Below, one piece after another: positions 6,937 through 14,859 of a stretch of DNA of 43,264 nt. Source of the DNA: a virus; the IMG/VR virus record IMGVR_UViG_3300033145_001054, positions 1-43,264 of that record; one strand, given 5' to 3'. The translations under genes were made by a program, and so were the position numbers. Positions within the stretch are counted from its first letter, which is position 1. Each line of letters opens with the position of its first letter. Under the pieces are notes generated by a model. The model did not search any database. It was not told where the DNA came from and saw only the letters and a list, made by a program, of their open reading frames with translations.

Positions 6937-9080
6937 GGCTGAGTTATTCCCAAATAAAGTTATTTAAGACATGTAAGCGTAATTATTATTATAGATACGT
7001 ACTAAAGCTAAAAGAGAAAAACATTGAGACAAAGTGGATGAACTTTGGTAGTGCAATGCATAAAGTTCTAGAAGACTATTATAATGATACTAACATCAAT
7101 TATCAACAAAATATGATAGAACAGTGGAAAATATTTAAGCTTGATGGTAGAATGGATTTCAATTCTTTCCGTGTTCACGTTCTCAACGGGATAGCTTTAC
7201 AATTAAAAGTCACTGACGTTGAAGAAAAATTCTTTTTTAGAGTAAAAGATTATCAAATAGTAGGCTACGGTGATATTATAAATAACAAAACAGGTCTTAT
7301 TCTGGATTGGAAAAGCGGTACTTATTCGAAGTTTAAAGCAGACGATTACAAAAACCAGCTTAAATATTACGCTTATTTTTTTTATAGAAAGTATAACAAA
7401 TTACCTAGCGAGTGTAGTTTATTTTTCAACAAAAAAAGTAAGCGTGTAAGTTTTACTTTTAGCAAAAGTGATATAAAAGAAGTTGAAGAAGAGATTATAC
7501 AAGTAGGTGATGAAATTACTTATATGAAAGCGACGCTTAAAAAATCACATGATTGGGTCCAAAATATTAAATCGTGTTTCTTTTGTGGATATAAAAGAGC
7601 GTGTTTAGAAAACTCTACAGAGCTTAAATTCCATATTGTAATAAAGAACAATTTTTGCTTTCTAGAAGGTGATGTTACTCCATTATTGGTTGAGGGAATA
7701 GACAGAGAATTGAAATTTGATTTAAATAATAAATATTGGATTATGAAACAAGTTTTAGCAAAAAGCAACGGTGTTCCACCCAATAATTATGACGATATAG
7801 GCACCAAACATCTTTTTGATAAAATCCACAGAATGTTTGGTTTCGGGCACTTAAATAAAATAAAAGAGATTCTAAAACAATATGCTGAATATTATGATAA
7901 AATCTTAAATCTTGAAGTGGAAGATTTACGAGACAAAGATGTTCTTAATTCTAAACTAGATATTATGCCCGATAAGTTAATCACGGATAAAATATTCAGA
8001 CCTTATCAAATAGAAGCTATCGAGAGCTTTATTTATCATAACGGACTAGGTATATTTGAAATCGCAACAGGTGGCGGTAAAACTCTAATTGCGAGTGAAC
8101 TAATACGTATGGTTGACACTAATACTTTATGGATTATAGATAGAAAAGAACTGCTTTATCAGACTAAAGACGTATTAGAAAAACTTTTCGGTTTTGAAAT
8201 TGGATTAATTGGTGATAGTGTAAATAAACCACTTGGAATAACAATAGCTACAGTGCAAACTTTAAGCCAAGATATTCCACGATTTAAAAGCTTTCTAAAT
8301 AAAGTCAATTTTATCGTTGTAGATGAATTTCATAAAAGCGCAGCAGAGAGTTATCAAAAAATATTTAAAGAGCTACGAAATACTAAATACAGACTAGGAA
8401 TAAGCGGTACTGTTTATCGTGATGACGGAAATACACCAGTGCTTTTTAGTCTTATAGGTGAAGTGATATATAAAAAGTCCGCAACTGAGTTAGAAATTCT
8501 TGGTTATCTTATGAAGCCAGAAATTAAATTTTTGGAATTAGAGCAACGAGGTAGTTGGGTTGGAACTTATCCAGAAGTTTATGAATCTGTTATAGTTGAT
8601 AATATCGAAAGAAACAATATTATATATGGATTAACTAAAAAATATTTGGAAGAAGGTAAAAAAATTTTAATACTTACTAATCGAGTGGCACACGGTGAGA
8701 AATTATTAAAACTTTTCGAGTTTAATAAAATAAATGTTTATTTTATTCACGGGTCTGTTAATAATATAGCAAGAAAAGAAAAGTTTCAAGATTTTCGAGA
8801 TAATAAACTAATGATACTTATTGGAACTATCTCGATATTTAGCGAAGGAATTGATTTACCAGATTTGGATGTGATTATAAACGCTAGTGCAAATAAAGGT
8901 GAAGTTAAGACTATTCAGAGTTTAGGAAGAATACTTCGAAAGCACGAGACTAAAGAAAGAGCTATCTATATAGACTTCATTGATAATAGTAAATTCCTTA
9001 AAAAAGCAAGTAAGTCACGAATAGAAACCTTTAAGAAAGAGGGACACAAAGTAAAAATAGCAAAGTATCAAGATATGTAA
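6930..9080 (+). CDS. RecB/Cas4-like nuclease fused to SF2 helicase
   Basis: 716 residues in two modules. Residues 1-230 form a PD-(D/E)XK nuclease of the Cas4/AddB type: SYSQIKLFKTCKRN with C15, FGSAMH with H44, GD115, LDWK (D126, K128), and a Cys cluster C216, C219, C225 that with C15 could hold a [4Fe-4S] cluster. Residues from about 355 form an SF2 helicase: FRPYQ, Walker A ATGGGKT (379-385), DEFH (465-468), SGT (492-494), and a C-terminal domain with FSEGIDLPDLD and SLGRILR. It may resect or process ends for recombination, replication restart or packaging. The order nuclease-helicase in one chain is less usual than separate Cas4 and helicase genes. Confidence 0.85.
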   Translation: MLRLSYSQIKLFKTCKRNYYYRYVLKLKEKNIETKWMNFGSAMHKVLEDYYNDTNINYQQNMIEQWKIFKLDGRMDFNSFRVHVLNGIALQLKVTDVEEKFFFRVKDYQIVGYGDIINNKTGLILDWKSGTYSKFKADDYKNQLKYYAYFFYRKYNKLPSECSLFFNKKSKRVSFTFSKSDIKEVEEEIIQVGDEITYMKATLKKSHDWVQNIKSCFFCGYKRACLENSTELKFHIVIKNNFCFLEGDVTPLLVEGIDRELKFDLNNKYWIMKQVLAKSNGVPPNNYDDIGTKHLFDKIHRMFGFGHLNKIKEILKQYAEYYDKILNLEVEDLRDKDVLNSKLDIMPDKLITDKIFRPYQIEAIESFIYHNGLGIFEIATGGGKTLIASELIRMVDTNTLWIIDRKELLYQTKDVLEKLFGFEIGLIGDSVNKPLGITIATVQTLSQDIPRFKSFLNKVNFIVVDEFHKSAAESYQKIFKELRNTKYRLGISGTVYRDDGNTPVLFSLIGEVIYKKSATELEILGYLMKPEIKFLELEQRGSWVGTYPEVYESVIVDNIERNNIIYGLTKKYLEEGKKILILTNRVAHGEKLLKLFEFNKINVYFIHGSVNNIARKEKFQDFRDNKLMILIGTISIFSEGIDLPDLDVIINASANKGEVKTIQSLGRILRKHETKERAIYIDFIDNSKFLKKASKSRIETFKKEGHKVKIAKYQDM

Positions 9081-9108
9081 ATAGAAAAGTTTATAAACAA
9101 GCTTTCCC
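9079..9108 (+). promoter_or_regulatory. Archaeal BRE/TATA promoter for the PCNA operon
   Basis: AAATAGAAAAGTTTATAAAC (BRE and TATA, 9079-9098) followed by AAGCTTTCCC. The first twenty bases are identical to the promoter at 22216-22235. The upstream edge overlaps the stop codon of the nuclease-helicase gene. Confidence 0.8.
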
Positions 9109-9128
9109 TAAATAAGAGTAGTGAGTTT

Positions 9129-9153
9129 GTTCCTAGCTCTTAAGGGAACGGAG
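9129..9153 (+). promoter_or_regulatory. Leader hairpin next to the ribosome-binding site (member A)
   Basis: GTTCC (9129-9133) pairs with GGAAC (9145-9149) around loop TAGCTCTTAAG, and GGAG follows at once (9150-9153). The same layout with different stem bases but an AGCT...AAG loop occurs at 17335 and 20841. It could control translation or mRNA stability. Confidence 0.65.
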
Positions 9154-9158
9154 AAAAA

Positions 9159-9293
9159 ATGGAAAGACGTTATGGAAATTATAAATATTTACAAAAATCA
9201 TTAGCAGAACATTACGATTTGGAATATTTTGGTGGAGAAGGAGCAGATAAGAAAAGTCAATATTTAATTAAGGAGATACAATGCCTATATTAA
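9159..9293 (+). CDS. Hypothetical 44-residue protein
   Basis: MERRYGNYKYLQKSLAEHYD and a short acidic-basic tail ending EIQCLY. GGAG from the leader hairpin lies five bases upstream. It overlaps the next gene by 13 bases, carrying that gene's GGAG within its coding sequence. No family recognised. Confidence 0.55.
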   Translation: MERRYGNYKYLQKSLAEHYDLEYFGGEGADKKSQYLIKEIQCLY

Positions 9294-9814
9294 GAATACC
9301 AGAAATAGCCGAATCTCACGACGTTATTAGGGAACTTAGCGCAATGAAATTTATTGACTTAACACCTGAGGAACTTAGTAATAAGATAGTGAGACAGAAA
9401 GAACTTGAAGATAAACTACAGAGATTAAAAGACATAATCAAAACCAAAAGAAATGAGCTTTTAAGTAAAACAGCCGAAGAGCTTAAAGAAATTTCAAAAA
9501 TTATGGAGACAAAAAAAATGACTGAAATAAAAAAACCGGTATTAATAAAAGACAAAGTTAGTGAGTTAGAAAAGAAAGTTTATGAGTTTCTAAAGTCACT
9601 AACAACAGACCAAAAAGTGTTAGTAAGCTTAACCAATAAGCTACTAAACAGATTTAGACAAGAGAAAAAAGCATCAGAAACCAAAGAAGAGCCAGAAACC
9701 AAAGAAGAGCCAGAAACCAAAGAAGAGCCAGAAACTAAAGAAGAGCCAGAAACTAAAGAAGAGCCAAAAGAAACTAGCGACGAAGGAGTTGCTGAAATTG
9801 GTGAGGCTGTTTAA
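9281..9814 (+). CDS. Coiled-coil protein with EEPETK repeats
   Basis: 177 residues. The N-terminal part (PILRIPEIAESHDVIRELSA) is followed by long charged helices with coiled-coil heptads (about 35-85 and 95-130). A tail of five six-residue repeats, ETKEEP, leads to a final acidic segment. The gene lies directly before PCNA and after its own promoter. A scaffold or clamp-associated role is possible, but I recognise no family. Confidence 0.6.
   Translation: MPILRIPEIAESHDVIRELSAMKFIDLTPEELSNKIVRQKELEDKLQRLKDIIKTKRNELLSKTAEELKEISKIMETKKMTEIKKPVLIKDKVSELEKKVYEFLKSLTTDQKVLVSLTNKLLNRFRQEKKASETKEEPETKEEPETKEEPETKEEPETKEEPKETSDEGVAEIGEAV
9677..9766 (+). repeat. Five tandem 18-bp coding repeats
   Basis: GAAACCAAAGAAGAGCCA repeated five times without gaps. 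The first three copies carry ACC and the last two ACT at the Thr codon, so two sub-blocks expanded separately. Each unit encodes ETKEEP, and copy number changes keep the frame. Confidence 0.95.
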
Positions 9815-9815
9815 A

Positions 9816-10562
9816 ATGATAAAAATAAAGGCAAATAAGTTAAAAGATTTTTTGATCAAAACAACAGCAGATGGCTTAGTGAGTGACGCTAAGCTTATTT
9901 TTAGTGTAACAGGATTAAAAATGCAACATAAAGACGAGCCAGGAGTTATTTGTATTGTAGGTCTTTTGGATAAATCAAACTTCAATGAATATGAAGAGCT
10001 TATTTTAGACGTGAAAAGCACTAAGACGCTAATAAACGCCCTAAAGACGTTTAAGGATAATATGATAAATATTGTCAAGAAAGATAATATGGCAAAAATT
10101 TTAGACGAAAACGGAGGCTTCGATTTAGCTTTAGCTGAAAAGATAATATGCTATAAAGAATCACAGGGAGAACTAGCTTATAAAAATAAGATTCTAGTTA
10201 AAAAATCCATGGTAGATACTATTGTAGAACGTAGTAGTATAGTAGCTAGTGACGAAGTAATAATATTAAATAAAGATAAGGAACTTAGTTTCTCGATAGG
10301 TAAAGAGAGTGACTTAGCTAATAGTAAAGCAATTAGTAACGTCGAGGAAGAGCTTAAAACTAGCTTCGATTTAGCTTATTTTAAATCTATCACTGCGAAA
10401 CTGGACCCAATATTTGATTTTTCTATTGGAGTAAACGGAATGCCAAGTCGCTTCGAAGAGAAGACCGACAAATATAGTATCACTTATTATATAACACCGA
10501 TAAGCGAGAAGAAAGAAGATAAAATAACAGAAGAACCTAAAGAAGCAGAGAAATCTGTTTAA
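9816..10562 (+). CDS. pcn: PCNA-type sliding clamp
   Basis: 248 residues beginning MIKIKANKLKDFLIKTTADG, the usual first strand and helix of archaeal PCNA. Strand-helix alternation continues through two clamp-like domains, including SFDLAYFKSI and KYSITYYITPI near the end, which match the typical C-terminal PCNA block. A 20-residue charged tail follows. The start at 9816 (GGTGAGG about nine bases upstream) is chosen over an in-frame start at 9789. The clamp forms a ring on DNA and anchors polymerase, ligase and other factors. The virus also encodes a loader. Confidence 0.8.
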   Translation: MIKIKANKLKDFLIKTTADGLVSDAKLIFSVTGLKMQHKDEPGVICIVGLLDKSNFNEYEELILDVKSTKTLINALKTFKDNMINIVKKDNMAKILDENGGFDLALAEKIICYKESQGELAYKNKILVKKSMVDTIVERSSIVASDEVIILNKDKELSFSIGKESDLANSKAISNVEEELKTSFDLAYFKSITAKLDPIFDFSIGVNGMPSRFEEKTDKYSITYYITPISEKKEDKITEEPKEAEKSV

Positions 10563-10575
10563 TTTATTTTCAAAA

Positions 10576-10833
10576 ATGGCAATAAAAATAAAATCTAAAG
10601 AAGTTTGTTCCGTGTGTAATAAAGAAACACTGGAAGTTACAGAATTGTTTAGATTAAATTATCCTTTTGGAAAAAAGTTCCGAAAAGGTAAGAACCATCA
10701 TAAATTAGCACGACCTACAATGAGTGTTAAATTAAGATTAGAAAAATGTATGTCTAAAGAATGTAATCTTACTAGTCATGAAAAACTAAAAGATGTTACG
10801 GAGAAGATGAAAAATGGAAATGCCAATAGATGA
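10576..10833 (+). CDS. Small zinc-ribbon-like protein
   Basis: 85 residues with CSVC (11-14) and a second pair CMSKEC (near 62-67), typical spacing for one zinc site, with basic residues between (KKFRKGKNHHK). It probably binds nucleic acid or protein. It overlaps the next gene by 20 bases. Confidence 0.55.
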   Translation: MAIKIKSKEVCSVCNKETLEVTELFRLNYPFGKKFRKGKNHHKLARPTMSVKLRLEKCMSKECNLTSHEKLKDVTEKMKNGNANR

Positions 10834-11200
10834 AATAATTGATAGATTTACAATTTTCCGACTAAAAAAAGAAAGAATAGGCGGAGAAGAAATAACAAAA
10901 GCTTGTAAAAGTTATTCTGATGAAATAGGTGATTTTGCTTTAAAGTATGAAATTTTTGACTCTAAGTGGATTAAAAATTTACATAAAATAAATTCGAAGA
11001 TATGGGATTTAGAAGCAGATATAAGAAACGCTACACTTAACGATTTAAAAGAAATCGGTAGAAGAGCTTTATTAATTCGTGACGCTAATAAAGAACGCAT
11101 AAGAATCAAAAATGAAATAATTCGTATTACAGGGATAGGTTTTAAAGACGTGAAAATCAATCATTGTTCGGAGGAGAAAAATGCAACAAATATTCAATGA
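10814..11200 (+). CDS. DUF6165-like helical protein
   Basis: 128 residues. The pattern IDEIIDRFTIFRLKKERI, then INSKIWDLEADIR and IRDANKERIRIKNEI, resembles a phage and bacterial family (DUF6165-like, from memory) built of helical hairpins. Function is not known. The gene overlaps the clamp-loader gene by 20 bases, and the GGAGGAG of that gene lies in its coding sequence. Confidence 0.55.
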   Translation: MEMPIDEIIDRFTIFRLKKERIGGEEITKACKSYSDEIGDFALKYEIFDSKWIKNLHKINSKIWDLEADIRNATLNDLKEIGRRALLIRDANKERIRIKNEIIRITGIGFKDVKINHCSEEKNATNIQ

Positions 11201-12068
11201 AAAATACAGACCTAATAAGTTCAACGAAGTGATAGGATTAGATAGCGAAATCCCTAAACTTGTAAAAGACGGTAATATTCCTCATCTTCTTTTTATTGGT
11301 CCAGCTGGAACGGGGAAAACTACTACAGCCAGAATTATCATTAAAGAATTAGACGCAGATAGTCTAGTTTTAAACGCTTCCAAAGAGCGTGGAATAGACA
11401 CGATAAGAAATAAAATAGAGCCGTTTGCATCTAAAGCTAGTGATAAGATTAAGATAGTGTTTTTAGATGAGTTCGACCATACAACACCTGCATTTCAAAC
11501 AGCGTTACGTAATTTTATGGAAACTCACTCACTAACGACGAGATTTATTGCAACGTGTAATTATCCAACTAAAATAATTGATCCTTTAAAAAGTCGATTT
11601 GCTCAATTTAATTTTTCTAGATATGACGAAGAACATAAATGGCGATGGCTTAAGGGTATTGTAGATACAGAAAAAATAAATATAGAAGATTCAACTTTGT
11701 TTTTATTAGTGCGAAAATATAAAGACGATATACGAGCCATGATAAATTTCTTGAATAAAAACAAAAAAAAAGAAATCAAAAAAGAAGATATTACAAGAGA
11801 AGACGTAGTTTTGAATATTCTAGCTAAGCTTAAAGATAAGAAATGGCACGAGCTAAGAACTTCTTTATTATTAGAGAATCTGGATTATGCTAGTTTAATC
11901 GAAGAGTGCGAGATTATAATTTTCAATCACAAAGCTATACCGTTAGAAGCTAAACGAAAAGCAAATATATTAGCTAGTAAATACCAGTTCGAGATGTACT
12001 TTAGCTTTAACAAAGAATTAGCTTTTAGTAGCTTCTTAGCAGAATTGGAGAGCGTATTACAATGGTAG
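11181..12068 (+). CDS. rfcS: Clamp-loader ATPase, RFC small subunit-like
   Basis: 295 residues. FNEKYRPNKFNEVIG at the N-terminus is the RFC box. Walker A GPAGTGKT is at 40-47, Walker B LDEFD at 95-99, sensor-1 ATCN near 127, and SRF (138-140) stands for the RFC SRC arginine finger. The C-terminal helices form the collar. It opens and loads the PCNA ring using ATP. It is a little shorter than host RfcS. No RFC large subunit is seen; the protein at 13829 may be its partner. Confidence 0.9.
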   Translation: MQQIFNEKYRPNKFNEVIGLDSEIPKLVKDGNIPHLLFIGPAGTGKTTTARIIIKELDADSLVLNASKERGIDTIRNKIEPFASKASDKIKIVFLDEFDHTTPAFQTALRNFMETHSLTTRFIATCNYPTKIIDPLKSRFAQFNFSRYDEEHKWRWLKGIVDTEKINIEDSTLFLLVRKYKDDIRAMINFLNKNKKKEIKKEDITREDVVLNILAKLKDKKWHELRTSLLLENLDYASLIEECEIIIFNHKAIPLEAKRKANILASKYQFEMYFSFNKELAFSSFLAELESVLQW

Positions 12069-12256
12069 AAATAAAAGGAAGTGTTTGGTTTAGTTTAATG
12101 AGTTGTAATATTATAGGAATAGTTACTACTAACAATGGATATGAAGAAAAAGCATATATTGGAATAGGACAAGGGTTAGATACACAAGAAGACGAAAAAC
12201 ATATTGCATCATATGGAACTCCTTTTCCATTAAAACAAGCAAAAGAATTAATATGA
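12062..12256 (+). CDS. Hypothetical 64-residue phage-type protein
   Basis: MVEIKGSVWFSLMSCNIIGI followed by EEKAYIGIGQG and a C-terminal IASYGTPFPL. I recall similar short proteins in phage genomes without assigned function. It overlaps the clamp-loader stop and the glycosyltransferase start by a few bases each. Confidence 0.55.
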   Translation: MVEIKGSVWFSLMSCNIIGIVTTNNGYEEKAYIGIGQGLDTQEDEKHIASYGTPFPLKQAKELI

Positions 12257-13686
12257 AACAAATAAGAGTGCTTTACTATATGCACATAAGTACGAGACGA
12301 TTAGTCAGTGATAGTAATTATTATACGCTTCGAAATCTTTTAAAGTATATTAATCGATATTATTCAGACCATTATTATTTTTACATAACTTATCCGACGA
12401 GTAGCGAAAACGATATAGTTATGAAAGAACTAAAACAAGAGTTTAAAAATATTAATCCTGTACCTATAAAATATCACACGACGAACGCTTTTTTCAGAAA
12501 TTCTATAGACTGGGAAAGTATGAATAAGGAAGCTCGTGAGTACGATATTATTTTAAGCCAAACACCAGAAATTAATTTCGAACTATTAAGCTACGCTATT
12601 AGCAAAGGAACATATTGTCCATTAATAAGTTATTCTAATTGGCTTCCTAGTTTAGTGAGTAGACCTATTAATGCTAATTATGATAATGGTCAAAGAGAGC
12701 GATTAGCAATGGAAGCTAAGTATTTTTATAATTATATCTTAGCTTACAAGAATTATAATAATTCTTTGCATGGAACTAAATTATTAAAAGAATCATTCGA
12801 AAAAATAGACCATGGACCTTGGAAGCAGGAGATATTAAATAGTATTACACCATTATATCTTACGACTGACCACGAAGAAATTGATAAATATAAGCCGGCA
12901 AACTTAAAAAAATTCGATATTCCTACTATCGTATTTAATCACAGACACAATGTTTATACCGGATTCACAGACTTTTTTAGAGCTATCGAGAGAATAATAA
13001 AACTTAGACCTAATTTAAAGTTTAAGATATTTATGACCTCAGTAGGAGAAAACGATAAGACATATAAATTCGATATTCCTAATGAGTATTTCTTAAATAA
13101 GAAAACATTACCGTATCCGGAGTACGTCGAGACACTTTGGAAATGCCATATACAAATTAGTCCACATACAGGAGATAATCAATGGAGTATGTCACACTTC
13201 GACGGTATGTTTGCCAATTTAGTTCCACTTTATAGACGAGGACATTTTTTCGACGAGATGTTTGTTGGTTTAGATAATCTTGATAAATATAATTTTAAAG
13301 ATGACGATGAATTAATAGAAAAACTTATATTTATGATTGAAAATATTGATAAATTCGTTATCCAAAATGATATAATTTTTAAACATTTTCGGAATAACTG
13401 GGTATATGATAAACTTGTTCATTCTTGGGCAAAAGCTATAGATGATGTTTATAGCGTTGTAATGACATATCCTAGTTCTAAAAAATTAAAATTATTGAGC
13501 CAAGAAGACTTTCCTATGTCGTGGCAAGCCTTAAAAAATAAGATTAACATAAGCGACCAACGACCCCTTAATAATTATAGAAAAACTATTAAAGAAATAT
13601 TTAATTTAAAAGAAGATATGGAGAATAAAGAGATAGTTCTATATAATAACGACGATAATATACGAAAAACGAGGGGATTCTTTTGA
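12253..13686 (+). CDS. GT-B-like glycosyltransferase with clamp-tail motif
   Basis: 477 residues. An N-terminal Rossmann-like half (RVLYYMHISTRR, then EYDIILSQTPEINFELL) and a C-terminal half starting PTIVFNHRHNVYTGFTDFFRAI look like a GT-B fold, with SPHTGDNQWSMSHFDGMFAN in the donor-site position. Unlike the other glycosyltransferases, it lies inside the replication block, between clamp loader and polymerase. It ends KTRGFF, the same C-terminal tail as the protein at 13829. T4 alpha-glucosyltransferase is known to bind the T4 clamp, so a DNA glycosyltransferase that works at the fork is an attractive inference. The substrate is unknown. Confidence 0.6.
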   Translation: MKQIRVLYYMHISTRRLVSDSNYYTLRNLLKYINRYYSDHYYFYITYPTSSENDIVMKELKQEFKNINPVPIKYHTTNAFFRNSIDWESMNKEAREYDIILSQTPEINFELLSYAISKGTYCPLISYSNWLPSLVSRPINANYDNGQRERLAMEAKYFYNYILAYKNYNNSLHGTKLLKESFEKIDHGPWKQEILNSITPLYLTTDHEEIDKYKPANLKKFDIPTIVFNHRHNVYTGFTDFFRAIERIIKLRPNLKFKIFMTSVGENDKTYKFDIPNEYFLNKKTLPYPEYVETLWKCHIQISPHTGDNQWSMSHFDGMFANLVPLYRRGHFFDEMFVGLDNLDKYNFKDDDELIEKLIFMIENIDKFVIQNDIIFKHFRNNWVYDKLVHSWAKAIDDVYSVVMTYPSSKKLKLLSQEDFPMSWQALKNKINISDQRPLNNYRKTIKEIFNLKEDMENKEIVLYNNDDNIRKTRGFF

Positions 13687-13832
13687 GCGACGATAACTTA
13701 TCATTTATTGATAAAAGAATAACAAAAATATCATTTGCAGGAACAATAATAGAAGAAAAAAGAGTAAAAGTTCAAGGAGAAACATTAGCTGATGTTAAAA
13801 AATGTTTTGACGAAGAGTGGAAGAAAGAATGA
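13683..13832 (+). CDS. Hypothetical 49-residue protein, TTG start
   Basis: The TTG at 13683 overlaps the preceding TGA and the stop overlaps the next ATG (ATGA), so the frame fills the gap exactly. The protein is a beta-like segment (ITKISFAGTIIEEKRVKVQG) followed by an acidic helix. The match to gene junctions on both sides is the main support. Confidence 0.5.
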   Translation: MSDDNLSFIDKRITKISFAGTIIEEKRVKVQGETLADVKKCFDEEWKKE

Positions 13833-14350
13833 CTGGATTCTTCGGTAGCATAAAATATAATCTTTTACCCGATGATTATAAAGAGACCAGTAAGACTAAT
13901 CCGTTTATCGAGTATAAGCGAGTATTAGAAGGGTTTAGTCCTGACCAAAATATGTTAATTCCACTCGTGAATTGGTTTTCTAATCACAAGCTTAATATTA
14001 CCACGATGCAGAGAGCTAATAGAAATCTATTTTATAATAAAAAGTCTATTATAGCCCATTATATCGCTCTAAATATCAATCGCTCCGTAAGATTTATTAA
14101 GTATCCTAAGACGAAGAAAGAGCCTAATGAGCTAGATTTTTTAATTCCATATATATTAAGATACTATTCTTGGTCACAGCGAGAGTACGAATTTCATAAA
14201 GACTTAATCAACTTAGAAGACAGAGATTTACACTTGACTTTACATAGAGCGTTCGCACTAGAGAAAAAAGAACTTAGAAAATTGGGGATTAAGCAAGAAA
14301 AAATAAAAGTTAAATTCGAAAAACATCAACGTACTCGAGGTTTTTTCTGA
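13829..14350 (+). CDS. Putative clamp-loader partner subunit (T4 gp62-like)
   Basis: 173 residues. The block LIPLVNWFSNHKLNITTMQRANRNLF, then a helical segment and a KY/KRF-like turn, and ILRYYSWSQREYEFHKDL matches the order I remember for gp62-type clamp-loader A subunits (PF/LVN, ANxMN-like, KRFxKW-like, YYGYS-like). This is pattern memory, not a search. The gene lies between the RFC-like ATPase and PolB, as gp62 does between gp44 and gp43 in T4. It ends RTRGFF, a possible clamp-binding tail. ATG at 13829 is chosen over GTG at 13817. Confidence 0.5.
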   Translation: MTGFFGSIKYNLLPDDYKETSKTNPFIEYKRVLEGFSPDQNMLIPLVNWFSNHKLNITTMQRANRNLFYNKKSIIAHYIALNINRSVRFIKYPKTKKEPNELDFLIPYILRYYSWSQREYEFHKDLINLEDRDLHLTLHRAFALEKKELRKLGIKQEKIKVKFEKHQRTRGFF

Positions 14351-14859
14351 TGAAAGAATCACGATACGGAGCAAAAAACGGAAATTGGAAAGGAGGCAGA
14401 AGAGTATCTGACGATGGAAGAATATTCATATATTCTCCTAATCATCCTAATCCTGATATAGGAAGAAAAGGCACTAGATATTGTTATTTATATAGATTGA
14501 AAATGGAAAAAAAATTAGGAAGATATTTAAAAAAGAATGAGGTTGTTCATCATAAAGATGGTAATCCAAGTAATAATAAAATATATAATTTAGAAGTTAT
14601 GACAAGGTCAAAACACTGTGGTTTACATTGGGTTATAACACATAGAAAAAGAAAAACTAAAAGATATGAAGAAAAACTAGAATTATATGAAAAATCTATT
14701 TCTTTATATTATCAAGGATTATCAAGAGAAAAAATATGTAATATTTGTAATATAAATATATATGAATTTACTACTTTATTTAAAGATTTTGATTTAGAAA
14801 TAAGAGGAAATGCAGGAAAATATAATTCTAATTATAAACACGGAAGGATGTGCAAATGA
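14350..14859 (+). CDS. HNH endonuclease (homing type)
   Basis: 169 residues. The N-terminal GAKNGNWKGG is typical of free-standing phage HNH endonucleases. The HNH core is VVHHKDGNPSNNKIYNLEVM (H67, H68, D70, N80) with a later SKHCGLH. The C-terminal half is a helix-turn-helix-like DNA-reading part (YYQGLSREKICNICNI). It sits between the putative clamp-loader subunit and PolB. Such enzymes cut related genomes and spread by repair. Confidence 0.8.
   Translation: MKESRYGAKNGNWKGGRRVSDDGRIFIYSPNHPNPDIGRKGTRYCYLYRLKMEKKLGRYLKKNEVVHHKDGNPSNNKIYNLEVMTRSKHCGLHWVITHRKRKTKRYEEKLELYEKSISLYYQGLSREKICNICNINIYEFTTLFKDFDLEIRGNAGKYNSNYKHGRMCK

Noticed and set aside
9674-10078. Minus-strand frame ending in FWLFFGFWLFF repeats
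   Set aside because: It is the complement of the ETKEEP coding repeat and PCNA start; the plus-strand genes explain the sequence.
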